From the NCBI GenBank assembly GCA_004151065.3, contig NWUY0300059693.1:16590-40851 (forward strand): a DNA stretch of 24,262 nucleotides. Direction: 5' to 3'. A model generated the notes under the pieces. It did not search any database. It had not been told where the DNA came from and worked only from the letters and a program-made list of their open reading frames with translations. The stretch is from Larix sibirica (lineage: Eukaryota > Streptophyta > Pinopsida > Pinales > Pinaceae). The translations under genes and the position numbers were made by a program. Each line of letters opens with the position of its first letter. The stretch's first letter is position 1. Of the stretch, positions 9,741 to 19,219 are shown piece by piece.

Positions 9741-10379
9741 TCTTGGAGGTGAATGCTAGAAACTTGTTTAATTGCGAGCAATTCTAGACATGTATCAAGG
9801 ATGTTTAGATCATTGATATATAGGTGGAGTAATTGAAGTCTCTTGTATAGAAATGTTGATGATCGTGATCAATGCAACAATTGGAGTTTGACTCGATCAA
9901 TGTACAACTTGAATGGCTCTACCTCTTATTGTACTTGATGTTTAGATGGAATTGTTGAAGGCCATTCTAAAACTTGCCCTCCATGTATGGGTGATTGTCT
10001 TCTTTCTCAAAATGTAGTGCTTCCATTGTTAATAGGGTTGTAGATTAGATTATGACTTCTTTTCATATGTAGGGTATTTCTGAGTTGTGTTTGAGAGTAT
10101 TTGATTATGGTAGCTAACTAGGTGTCGATGCTAAGTAAGGATAATATAATTGCATACTCGATGAGCTTATGTCTTGATATCGAACTATAATAGATATTTA
10201 GAACTCTAGCATGACCTTCTAATAGAAATTGTGAAGGTTAAATATGTTGCAGAGCTCCTCATTGTCAATGGGGTCTACCATTCATGGTATACATATTCAC
10301 TTCATCCTCATCCACGATGTACCCTAGGCATTACATTTGTTAAATATCAAATGAGTACTCAAGTTGGCATATAGCTTGT

Positions 10380-11110
10380 GTTGCTTTAAGTGTTGCTGAG
10401 TTGGAGATCGATGCGAGCTTCTTAACCTATTTTTCTCAAGGGCCAATGCATACTTATTGATTATGCTCATGGTGCTCCTCCGATGTTATATGATGATATC
10501 TTCTAGATAGATGGCCACAAGAATTGGTAAATGGTTGAAAGATGCCATCCTTCAATCTCATCATGTTTCTTATGCATTTGTCATGTTGAATGTCACGACT
10601 AACCATTCAAAGAGTCATTCCTTATATTCGAGTGTTGTCTTCCATGCCTCTATTCACTTGATCAATGACTAGGGATCCTTTACTAGTGGTTGATCGTGTT
10701 GAAATATGTAACAACTTTGAGCTAGTGTAGAAAGTCTTCCCTTGGGTAGATTGGGCATCGCTACTTGACAATGATATTTTTCTATGCTTTTTGGTCAACA
10801 TTGGGAAACCATGTGCCATCTTCCAAAACCAACACATTTGGCTTGTCAGGACATGCACTTGGTCGAATATCACTTCATTGTATTAGCTCATGAATTTGTT
10901 GTTGCTTCTCTTCATTCGCCATAGTATTTTCTACGTAACCATTGGGGAGATGATTACTTAATGTCAAATCTATTGTGTGCTTCACTTGATTGTGTAGAGA
11001 TACTCTTTTAAACGAGGTGGATATTTCTTTGTATTCTTCCATCAATTGATCTATTTCTATTTCCTTTGTATTCTTCAATGAATCCCACTACCTTGGTGGT
11101 TGTGACGATC
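10380..11110 (-). pseudogene. Decayed gypsy reverse transcriptase
   Basis: From the amino end on the minus strand there are EIDQLMEEYKEI, QVKHTIDLTLSNHLPNGYV and NEEKQQQIHELIQ at 10875-11078, the typical lead-in to gypsy RT. Next come PDKPNVLVLEDGTWFPNV (from LV-KKDG-WR in relatives) and remnants of the I-KYR-PIPR motif. The catalytic YLDD box survives as YLEDIII at about 10489-10509, with one aspartate changed to glutamate. A KLYANL thumb motif follows near 10380. Open frames here are only 67-83 codons and change frame repeatedly, so no active enzyme can be made. Intact relatives synthesise element cDNA from an RNA template. Confidence 0.8.
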
Positions 11111-11525
11111 TTCCTTTGTTCTTTGGATTTGACCATAAATAGGACAAATTGCTTGATTTGAGAAAATAGCTTCTTACACTCCTTAACAATCATTGAAGAA
11201 ACAATGGTAACAAGGGCTAACTATGCTATCTTGAAATATCGATCTTCCAATGTGATAATGACAAACATGACATTTCCACATACAAGGATGACCAAGTAAA
11301 CATAACAAACTTGAATTGGGTCTACATCACATAGTAACATGTCTTTGAAGGGCTTGATGTTGTATTAGAGGTAACATTGTTGATTAACATAGAGGACTTG
11401 TTGGCTCCATCAACTAGTGGTGTATCGGTGAGGGTAAGGCATTGTTGGGAGCTTCATTCTTTTGACAACTTCTGTGGGGATTAAGTTGTTTTTGCTATCC
11501 ACATGAACAATGGAATGTAGAGTTG
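11110..11525 (-). pseudogene. Decayed gypsy aspartic protease and linker
   Basis: The minus strand encodes VDSKNNLIPTEVVKRMK, corresponding to the DSG-type active site with glycine changed to lysine. YNIKPFKDMLLCDVDP (about 11317-11364) and KLFSQIKQFVLFMVKS (about 11131-11190) follow; both are typical of the protease-RT linker in this plant gypsy lineage. The protease of an intact element cleaves its Gag-Pol polyprotein. Here stops lie between the motifs and the catalytic triad is lost. Confidence 0.65.
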
Positions 11526-11689
11526 TGCATCTAACCCACATTTGTTTATAGAAGAGCCCCTCCCTTTAATTCTTTAGGTTCCTCTTGCAATATTTGTGTG
11601 GTGAAATTCATAGCGCTTGGTTCTATATCATTGATATGTTTGCCTTGCCCATGATCTCCGATGGTGTTGGGGATGATTTAGATTCAAAG

Positions 11690-11830
11690 GGTTGCATTTG
11701 AATGGACAACGTTTCTTCATCACAACATTCCTTGTTATCTTTGTGGCATTTTCTCTTGTGGAAGCAAGACCACTTGTATGTGTCATTTGGCTTCCCATCC
11801 TTCTTTGCACAGGGCTTTTACTTTTTTATA
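11690..11830 (-). pseudogene. Possible Gag C-terminal Cys/His-rich remnant
   Basis: One minus-strand frame gives WSCFHKRKCHKDNKECC, suggestive of a CCHC-like nucleic-acid-binding knuckle, in the right place before the protease. Spacing does not fit a perfect knuckle, so this is tentative. A 60-codon frame on the same strand (11628-11810) is a different frame and probably chance. Confidence 0.35.
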
Positions 11831-12937
11831 TCTAGGTTGGGCATCTATCCATTTCCCTTTATTGCCATTTCGAGTGATTAGATGCCCAAGAAACCATCTC
11901 GTTGTGGATGTACTTGGCTTGTTGTGACATTTGATAACTTTGTGCCACTTGAAATACATAATACATAATTTTCTAGATTGGGTTTTTAAGGCCTTGGTTC
12001 ACTCCTACATAGATTGGGCTTCATCTCATTATTGGTCATCGTAGTTTCCCAGAGAGTTGTCTTTGTTGAGGTGTTGAAAAAGTGCCCCCAAATGAGCTAT
12101 CTCATGGCTTGAACATTTTAGAGTTGTTTAGTGTGATTCCCATCAATGTTTCAAATGAGGAAGGTATTGCATTGGTGTGAAGCTAATCCTTTCCCCATTA
12201 AAATAGGTATTGGCAAAGATACGTCCTAGTTGATCTCAAGATTTCTCTAAAGCATTTGTGTCTTCTACCTCAAGATCTCACTTGTACCTCAAATAACATC
12301 TTTTCATCAAAAGCATTGCTTGTAGGTGCATCCTTGGGTGTTGGGATTCATTGAAGAATTTGGGTAAATTTGTTTATTGTCATGTTGGAATGTTCCACAA
12401 GTGTATCCTTGAGCAACAAATTGGTAGAATCCCTTGTTTTGTTGTTTTGTTGGTTTTCCATTTGAGGTGGTTTGCATCAACCAAACGTTGTACGAGGGAA
12501 TTAACTATGGAATATGAACGAAATAAACACAATATTGAAATGGATATAAATTCTATTAATGAACAAATAGTGAAAAAATATGCAATATGAAATGGCTAAG
12601 AATATTGGTAGCTATCTTTATGACTCATTTTCACAATACATAGATGGAAATATCTTAACAACTCCGTAGGACTAGGAAGTCACGTTAATCACTTTCCCCA
12701 TGTTTTGGATCCCTCAGTTCCAAAAGAAAAAAAAAGGGAAAGTGCTCACAACTAGCTTTGAAAGTTTAGGGATAGACATTGCAAAATTTAGGTTCTATTT
12801 TGCGATAGCCTTGGTTGGTTACCATGATCAAAGATGGCAGAGGATGAAATAATAGCTAGCCCTTGATTGTTATTGAGGCATTTTTTATTAACATCTTTGA
12901 ATAATATCAAGTCATGGCTTTGCTTTGCAACCTTTTC
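11831..12937. other. Unassigned DNA, possibly the rest of the minus-strand Gag region
   Basis: By position this should hold Gag of the minus-strand gypsy element, but I cannot recognise a Gag signature. Short frames at 12351-12590 (plus) and 12788-13012 (minus) have no assignable content. Confidence 0.35.
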
Positions 12938-13120
12938 GATTTGTGTGATGTTCAATGTTGTGGAGCGTAAACAAGGCATTTCATCTTGTGTTAAATGGTT
13001 CAATCTCTTCATGTCCCTTTGACATCAAGGGTATGTTGCTTATAGAGTAAAAAGAAGAATGCTTTACTCTAGTAAATAATGACTTTAGTAATTTAGATTT
13101 GTGTGATGTTCAATGTTGTG
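12938..13120 (+). repeat. Exact 25-bp direct repeat, 158 bp apart
   Basis: GATTTGTGTGATGTTCAATG plus GTTGTG... occurs at 12938-12962 and again at 13096-13120. The second copy runs straight into the perfect hairpin at 13117-13153. After the first copy the sequence is GAGCGTAAAC, a diverged version of the hairpin's left arm. Confidence 0.8.
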
Positions 13121-13153
13121 AGGACGCTAACTTAGATCGTTAGCGTCCTCACA
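13117..13153. repeat. Perfect 15-bp inverted repeat with a 7-base loop
   Basis: TGTGAGGACGCTAAC (13117-13131) pairs without mismatch to GTTAGCGTCCTCACA (13139-13153) around TTAGATC. It is not followed by a T-run and lies in non-coding sequence. It could be the signature of a template-switch or foldback event at a duplication edge. Confidence 0.85.
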
Positions 13154-14198
13154 TGCGACAAAGAACAAAAGGTGAGAGAAACAAAGGAGAAGAACTTTTA
13201 GAATTTGGGGTGTTGGAATAATGGTAAGAGGATTACTTGAAGAGCCAATATTAAGGTTCGGGGAAGCCCACGAAGGGTTAAACCCAAGAGTCAACTTTAC
13301 ATGAAAACAATACAATGAATTACAACAAAGGGAATTTATGTTTACAAAGCTAACCATCTCAATCATTTGAAACTAATAACATAAAATCACTCACAAGGCC
13401 ATTGAAAACATGACAAATGCTAGTAAAGTCATTGTTGGTTTTATTATTTTGAAGATTGTTATCTTTCGTTTTTTAAAATGTAGTCTTTTGTAACATAAAT
13501 TCTGTTCATATTCTTCATCATTGTTGGTGTCAATTGGGGAGAGGATTGTTCCAACCTCCTTTTGTAACAAAGGCTTTAGGGTGTTCCACACTAGTCACAA
13601 AATGAACAACAATAAAAATTAATGTGCCATTAATGAAATTAGGTACACACACGTATCAACATTGTTTTACATATGTAGAGTTGTAATCCTACAAGCAATG
13701 GAGGCTTGCTTGAAACAAAAGAGCTAGCCATAAAAAGAAAGCCATATATTAACCTTGCAACCTTTATAACATCAAATCCCATGCCACACCATCATCTATA
13801 ATCGCTACAATGTAGGTTTCATTGTGTTTCATCTCATTCCCTCATTTAATGGACTTTTCCTCTTCTCCATTGGTCAATGAGTATAGATCAAGCTGTAATC
13901 ACCAGACCTTGGCTCCATTGTCTTAGTGGATGAAACCTTAACCATAGCGTTCGAGATGCTCCAAAAGCTTCTAGAAAACTTAGTGCCTCCAAGACAAGAG
14001 GGAAGTACAAAGATGCAGAGCAAGGATGGAGAGAGGGAGAGAGAGATGATTATCATCAAGGCCATTGTCTTCTTCACGGGATTAAAGCTTATTATCTCAC
14101 AAGAATCCTCCAATAAAGAACTCTATTTTCTTCATAACTATTGCTAGGGGTTTACTCACAAACCCTAGCACCTTAAGCCAAGGAGACATGGATTCCAT
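13154..14198. other. No recognisable gene
   Basis: Several 66-80-codon frames on both strands (13127-13366, 13391-13591, 13874-14147) overlap each other without recognisable motifs. A GA-rich microsatellite-like run lies at about 14028-14046. The stretch may be untranslated or LTR sequence of one of the gypsy elements, but I see no diagnostic ends. Confidence 0.35.
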
Positions 14199-14306
14199 CC
14201 TTTCTCTATATATATGAGAGGTAAGGGAGGCCAACAATACCCCTACAAAACTATAAATAGGTTCACACCTTTCTCTATATATATGAGAGGTAAGGGAGGC
14301 CAACAA
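14199..14306 (+). repeat. Two-copy tandem duplication, period 69 bp
   Basis: CCTTTCTCTATATATATGAG and its continuation GGTAAGGGAGGCCAACAA occur at 14199-14237 and 14268-14306. The copies are essentially identical, so this is a young duplication. Confidence 0.8.
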
Positions 14307-14514
14307 AAGATATGCTGGTCTAAACCCTTACACGCACCTTACAAAACCATCAGTAGGTTCACATAGTGTAACTCTACATTCCAAGGGTATATATGTTCCA
14401 ACTTTAAGGTGATGCAATACAAAAGCAAGGCCTTGATGCAAGGGCACTTCGTAAGATGTGTCAATGCTCATTCTCCAAGTCTGCAAGGACACGCACACTC
14501 CTAGTTCCAAAACC

Positions 14515-14682
14515 CTTGCATGAACATTGTTGCAGTTTAGGCTTTCACAACTAAAATACATGCCTCCATGCAAGCAACTGAGCTACCTAATGTTGTGTAG
14601 GGCTCTTGCATGAACATGATGCAACCTATGCTTCCACCATTGAAATACATGCCTCCATTCAAACATCCAAGCTGCTCAATGC
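14515..14682 (+). repeat. Diverged tandem duplication, period about 90 bp
   Basis: CTTGCATGAACAT starts both copies (14515 and 14605). AATACATGCCTCCAT lies in the middle and a GAGCTACCTAATG / AAGCTGCTCAATG end closes each. It sits just upstream of the gypsy array and may belong to its non-coding module. Confidence 0.6.
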
Positions 14683-14949
14683 CCTCCTCTTGAATGCCAA
14701 ACGCTCCTCGAATGCTGGTCATTTTCCAAGAAAGCAACCTCTCCCATTTCACCATGTAGAATTACAAGTCTTTTGAAGATCTACTACACCACAAGGAAGA
14801 CTGTCATGTAAGCACCCAATTGAGCTCAAGTAATCACTAAGCAAGCCACTTTCAACATGCAAGTCCATGATAGGCCACATAGGGGCTAATCATACATCAT
14901 GTAGCCCAAACATGGTGAAAACACTTTCAAGGTAACATCGAAATCCAAT

Positions 14950-15870
14950 AGTTTTTATGTAAATATTTTTGATGGAAACAAAGGATTATATTAAAACTAG
15001 ATAACATTAATTAGAGGACATTGTGGATTTCTAAAACCATATAACAAAATCAAGCAAGAATTTTCTTGTAAAGATCTTAAAATAGATGTTATAAAGTTTG
15101 AGGCAGTCTGAGGTTTTTCAACAAATCACAATAGAAATAGGTAAAACACTAGCACTACCCATTGGCCATGCCTAATCAACATTGTGAAGAAGCCTCGATG
15201 GAATTTGTCCCTTAATTGCAAAAATCAGAAGGGAAAATGTCATCATGATAGTGGTGGATAGAATCACAAAATATGCTCATATTTATCTATTGCTTCATCC
15301 TTTAAAAACAAGCACAATAATAACATTTATGAACATTGTACAAAGGCTACATGGCAATCCCAAAATTATTGTAAGTGATGGGGATCAAATTTTCACTAGT
15401 ACCTTTTGGACAATTATTTTGTGATTGGGGACTTAACTAGTTGACAACTCATAGCAACTACACTTGGACAAAAAACCATGGAGGGATATCTTCATTGCCT
15501 TGCATCAAACAAACAAACACATTGGGTTAAGTGGTTACCATTGGTAGAATGTTGTTATATTGCATCCTTCTACACCTTGGCCAAAATGTCCTTATTTATG
15601 GCATTTTATGGGTATCATACGACTATTGAAAGAACACCATAAGATTTAAGTGGTAGAAGATCACATTCAACATTAACTGCAAGTGTTCCAACAATTAAAA
15701 ATAATTTAACAATAGTACAAAACATAATGAAACAATAAGGAGATCGACATTGTTGTGAAAGACATTTCAAGGTAGGAGAATGGGTATTTCTAAGGTTTGA
15801 TGTTGTAGATTTGAATTTCTTTGGGACTTGGATGCTGTCATAGAAAATTGGTAATATGGCTTATAGGTTG
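14950..15870 (+). pseudogene. Gypsy integrase remnant, copy A
   Basis: The zinc-domain end is clear: GHCGFLKPYNKIKQEF at 15016-15063, then KDLKIDVIKFEA. After frame changes the core begins near 15190 (MEFVP, then VIMIVVDRITKYAH). The first Asp codon is at 15257, and the second lies in VSDGDQIFTSTFW at 15377. The third catalytic position (the TDGQTE region in relatives) is unrecognisable. THWVKWLPL-type and KMSLFMAFYGYH sequences mark the GPY/F region, ERHFKVGEWVFLRF follows near 15757-15800, and KIGNMAYRL ends the domain. Integrase normally joins element cDNA to the host chromosome. This copy has many stops and at least three frame changes. Confidence 0.8.
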
Positions 15871-16366
15871 GTAGTATGGTAGTATGGTCTTGTTTCCATC
15901 ACTAAGAGTAAGTTGACTTGCATTTATGAAATGCCTATAAACCAAAATAGGAAGAGAGTTTATGAGATGAGTAAAAATGTCTTTAAGAGAAAGATATGTT
16001 GATTTATGAAGGAAATATTGAAATTGAATTACATATGCAACTAGAGGCAAGCCCACTCCAAGGGTTTTCATTTGACATTTATGTAGTAGGAAAGACTATA
16101 AATGTCAAATGCTCCTTCAAAGCAAGGCATTCTCTAAGGAAGCAACCTTCTCATTTAGCCAATATGTAGATTGTCATCAAATTGTTTGTTGATGTCCAAC
16201 ATCCCAAGGAAGAGCCTTGCAAGTACTTGAAGCAATCATTGAATAAGCCAACTCCAATGAGCAAATATGTGACATACCATTTAGGGGCAAATCATACACC
16301 AAAGGTTCCTCTTTAAGTAGCCCCAAAATGGAGAAAACACTTTCAAAGTAACCTTGATATCCAACT
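15871..16366 (+). repeat. Non-coding 3' module of gypsy unit A
   Basis: Holds GCAACTAGAGGCAAGCCC (about 16037), CCAAGGAAGAGCCTTGCAAG (about 16205) and a GGGGCAAATCATACACCA motif (about 16285), all repeated in unit B and in 17700-18200. These are probably 3' untranslated or LTR sequence of the element. A minus-strand 77-codon frame here is a shadow. Confidence 0.6.
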
Positions 16367-17320
16367 GTGTTTATGTAAATATTCTTAGTGGAAACAAAGG
16401 ATTATATCAGAACTCCACACAACGCTATGTAGAGGATAATGTGGATTTCTAAAACCAGACCACAAGATCAAGCAAGAATTTTCTCGTGAAGGTCTTAAAA
16501 TAGATGTTCTAAAGCTTGTGATAGAATGTGTGGCTTCCCAACAAATCACAATAGTAAAAGATAAAACACTAGCAATATGCATTGCACATACCTATCCAAC
16601 GTTGTGAAGAAGCCTCGATGGAATTTGTCACCTGGTTGTGAAAATTAGAATGGAAAATGTCATCATGATAGTGGTGGATAGAATCACAAACAATGCTCGT
16701 TTTTCCCTATATTTTCATCCTTTTGAAGCAAGCACAATAACAACATTTATGGAGATTGTACAAAGGCTATGGTGCAATCTCAAAAATAGTGATGGGGATC
16801 CATTTTTCACTAGTACTTTTGGACAATTATTTTGTGATTGGGGACTTAACCAGTTGACAACTCCCACCAACTATACTTGGACGAGAAACCAATGATCATG
16901 AATTAATTCATAGAGGTATATTTTCATTGCTTTGCATTAAACAAACAAACACATTGGGTTAAGTGATTACCATTGGTAGACTGTTGGTATAATGCATCTT
17001 GCTACGCCTGACCAAAATGTCCTTATTTACATCTTGTTATGGGTAACGACCTCCATCCTCTATAGCACCACTAAAAGAACATAAGATTCAAGTGGTAGAA
17101 GTTCCCATTCAACATTAACTGGAAGTGCTTCAACAATAAAAAACAACATAACCATATCACAAAAAATAATGAAACAATAAGGAGATCAACATTGTTGTGA
17201 AAGACATTGCAAGGTAGGAGATTGAGTATTTCTAAGGCTTGATGTTGTAGATTTGAAGATCTTCGAGCCTTAAAAACTATCTAAGAAAATTGGTAATATG
17301 GCTTATGGGTTGGTAGTATG
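16367..17320 (+). pseudogene. Gypsy integrase remnant, copy B
   Basis: Parallel to copy A. The zinc-domain His codon has become a stop (before CGFLKPDHKIKQEF). The CxxC survives as CVAS in IECVASQQITIVKDK, with the second Cys changed to Ser. The core VIMIVVDRITNNARFSLYF has its Asp at 16677, and SDGDPFFTSTFGQLF has the second Asp at 16791. A 6-base deletion relative to copy A lies just before the second Asp. NKQTHWVK-LPLVDCWYN and PKCPYL-MGN mark the C-terminal region. The longest open piece is 85 codons (16638-16895), which is the best-preserved stretch of integrase in the window. Not functional. Confidence 0.8.
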
Positions 17321-18200
17321 GTAGTATGGCGCCTTGTTTCCATCATTTATAGTAAGTTGCCTTGCATTTATGAAATACCTATAAGCCAAACTAGGAAGAG
17401 ATCCTATGAGATGAGTAAAAATGCCTTTAAGAGGAAGATATGTTTATCTATGAAGGAAATATTGAAAATGGAACTACATATGCAACTAGAGGCAAGCCCC
17501 ATTCCAAGGATTTTCATTGTCCAAGAAGGGACTCTAAGCCCTATAATGCAAGTTATAGGAAAGAAGGGACTCAACATGTGGATTGACACCAAGTTGTTTG
17601 TAGATCTCCAACGCCCTAAGGAAGAAAGTCTTGCAAGTACCCAATTGAGGAGAAGCAATCATGAAATAAGCCACCTCCATTGACATACCATTTAGGGGTT
17701 AATCATACATCAAAAACTCCTTTTTAATGCCAAACACTTCTCCCATTCAAGGCATTCTACAAGGGAGCGACCTCCATTTGGCCAGACTGTAGAATGCCAC
17801 CAAGCTGTCTAAATATTTGCAACATCCTAAGGAAGAATGTCATGCAAGCACCCCATGGAGGTCAAGCAAATCATCGAATAAACCACTTTCAATGTGCAAA
17901 TCCACGACATACTATAAAGGGGCTAACCATACACCAAATGCTCCTTGTGAATGTCAAACACTTCTCCAAGAAAGCAACATCCTGCATTTGGTCGGCATGA
18001 AGAATGTCACGAAGTTGTCTAAAGATATCCAACGCCCTAAGGAAGAATGCCAAATCTATCCTTTAAGAGGAAAATAGGTTGGTTTATAAAAGAAAGATTA
18101 AAAAGGGCATAGCATATACAACTAGAGGCAAACCTCTCTAGGGATTTTCATACTACACGAAGGGACTCTAAGACCCATAATGTAGGTTATAGGAAAGACA
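17321..18200 (+). repeat. Non-coding modules downstream of copy B, repeated three times
   Basis: The AAGGAAGA...GCAAG motif recurs at about 17609, 17823 and 18031. The GGGG-TAA-CATACA-CA motif recurs at about 17694 and 17920. The CAACTAGAGGCAA...GGGACTCTAAG...GGTTATAGGAAAGA block at 17483-17565 recurs at 18119-18200. A 121-codon frame at 17318-17683 spans this module, but its sequence follows the repeat rather than a known domain, so I do not call it a gene. Confidence 0.6.
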
Positions 18201-18366
18201 ACCTTATTGTTAGGAATTTTTCTAGGAATTGAGACCATGATCGTAACAGTAGTAGAAATGATGGTTATTTTAACAAATATACAAGTCAAAACAATGTAGG
18301 TAGACAACAAAAGAGTTAATTTTGCTATCATTGAAACAAGGAAGGGTATGAGATTCCAAGCAGTAA
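18195..18366 (+). pseudogene. Copia Gag C-terminus with decayed CCHC zinc knuckle
   Basis: One frame shows an Asn/Arg-rich segment (RNFSRN, then DHDRNSSRNDGYFNKYTSQN), typical of the basic region before a Gag knuckle. At 18323-18366 it reads CYH-stop-NKEGYEIPSSK. This aligns to the CX2CX4HX4C pattern with the second Cys turned into TGA, His into Tyr and the last Cys into Ser. Intact Gag packages element RNA. Only the tail is present. Confidence 0.65.
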
Positions 18367-18539
18367 GGAAGGAGCACCAAAGCAACCAGGTAAAACACAA
18401 CAACGATGGAGAGTGTTTGTTCCTTAGTTTTATCCACCCATGGATGAGGATTTTCGAAAGACTTCCATTTATGAATAATATTTTTGTTGATGAGCACGAG
18501 GAACATTTAGAAGATGAAAGTTTTGTTTATGGCTCTATC

Positions 18540-18830
18540 AAGAGCAATTGTGATGACACTAAAGCTTTAGTTGCTTCATCAAATTCATTCAACGACACTA
18601 GTAAGTCTAGTTGATGGATAGTGGATGGTGATGCATCGTTTTAGAGAAATGGACAAATCTTTATTTAGGTCATATAATTAGGATGAAATTCTAGAACATA
18701 AAATTACTATTGGGAATGGTGTGAATATTTAAGTTCATGGTATAGGCTTAACCAAATATAATAACGTGGTTCTTGACAATTTATTCCATGTGTGTAGGGT
18801 GAACGGCTCTCTTTAAATGTGCACAAAGTG
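18540..18830 (+). pseudogene. Copia aspartic protease remnant
   Basis: ALVASSNSFNDTSKSS ends the 88-codon frame 18348-18614. After a stop, WIVDGDASF follows, where relatives have a W-VDSGAS active site, so the DSG triad has become DGD (18624-18632). HKITIGNGVNI and NVVLDNLFHVCRV (18700-18800) match the conserved C-terminal part of copia protease. Stops and a frame change separate them. Confidence 0.7.
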
Positions 18831-18946
18831 GGAATGGTGTGAATATTTAAGTTCATGGTATAGGCCTAACCAAATATAATAATGTGGTTCTTGACAATTT
18901 ATTCCATGTGTGTAGGGTGAAAGGCTCTCTTTAAATGTGCACAAAG
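18711..18946 (+). repeat. 118-bp tandem duplication in copia protease
   Basis: TGGGAATGGTGTGAATATTT starts copies at 18711 and 18829. Both run through GTGTAGGGTGAA and AAATGTGCACAAAGTG. Only about three differences are visible, so the duplication is far younger than the loss of the reading frame. Its length is not a multiple of three. Confidence 0.85.
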
Positions 18947-19179
18947 TGGATATTAACAAGAGTTTGACACTAATAACGTTGCCATCATCAATATTGGAGA
19001 TTCTATAAAGTTGATCATGATGCAGACTTATATAAGTTCTTCCATGTGTGTAGGGTGAAAGGCTCTCTTTAAATGTGCACAAAGTGGATATTAACAAGAG
19101 TTTCACCCTAATAACGTTGCCATCATCAATATTGGAGATTCTATAAAGTTGATCATGATGCAGACTTATATAAGTTCTT
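18902..19179 (+). repeat. 138-bp tandem duplication overlapping the previous one
   Basis: TTCCATGTGTGTAGGGTGAA starts copies at 18902 and 19040, each ending CTTATATAAGTTCTT. They differ at one or two positions (GTTTGACAC versus GTTTCACCC). It shares its first part with the 118-bp unit, so the two duplications are nested steps. Confidence 0.85.
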
Positions 19180-19219
19180 CGGTTTCTCCCAAAATAAGTA
19201 CTCTGCATATTATGCCTAT

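Larger units (their letters stand above)
9600..11830 (-). mobile_element. Internal wreck of a Ty3/gypsy LTR retrotransposon
   Basis: Minus-strand order is Cys/His-rich Gag tail (about 11690-11830), aspartic protease and linker (about 11110-11525), reverse transcriptase (about 10380-11110), then the integrase zinc domain (about 9600-9740). This is the pol order of Ty3/gypsy. The signatures fit the plant lineage whose RT is preceded by an EEY-I and QVKH-IDL segment. No LTRs, primer-binding site or polypurine tract can be seen. Stops and frame changes occur every few dozen codons, so the copy is long dead. It lies opposite in strand to the two retroelement blocks to its right. Confidence 0.75.
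14515..18200 (+). mobile_element. Chimeric Ty3/gypsy array: two integrase units plus repeated non-coding module
   Basis: Two units repeat at a spacing of 1416-1442 bp. Landmarks are the TTATGTAAATATT start (about 14957 and 16372), the first catalytic Asp codon (15257 and 16677) and the TGTTGTGAAAGACATT motif (15751 and 17193). Each unit holds an integrase remnant and then a non-coding module with GCAACTAGAGGCAA and AAGGAAGA...GCAAG motifs. Further modules without integrase follow to 18200. No Gag, protease or RT accompanies them. The duplication covers part of pol and its downstream region, so it is a segmental duplication or unequal recombination product, not two separate insertions. Spacing drift and independent stops show the copies have diverged for long. 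Confidence 0.75.

Noticed and set aside
12351-13012. Frames of 79 (plus) and 74 (minus) codons as genes
   Set aside because: No recognisable motif and no supporting context. They lie in the unassigned part of a decayed retroelement region.
13117-13153. Perfect hairpin as a terminator or microRNA precursor
   Set aside because: No T-run follows, the stem of 15 bp is too short for a plant microRNA precursor, and no transcript context is visible.
17318-17683. 121-codon plus-strand frame as a gene
   Set aside because: It coincides with the repeated gypsy 3' module. The matching part of copy A is broken by stops, so there is no sign of coding constraint.
18813-19208. 131-codon minus-strand frame containing an internal repeat
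   Set aside because: It is the reverse of the 138-bp tandem duplication inside copia. The repeated residues mirror the DNA repeat.
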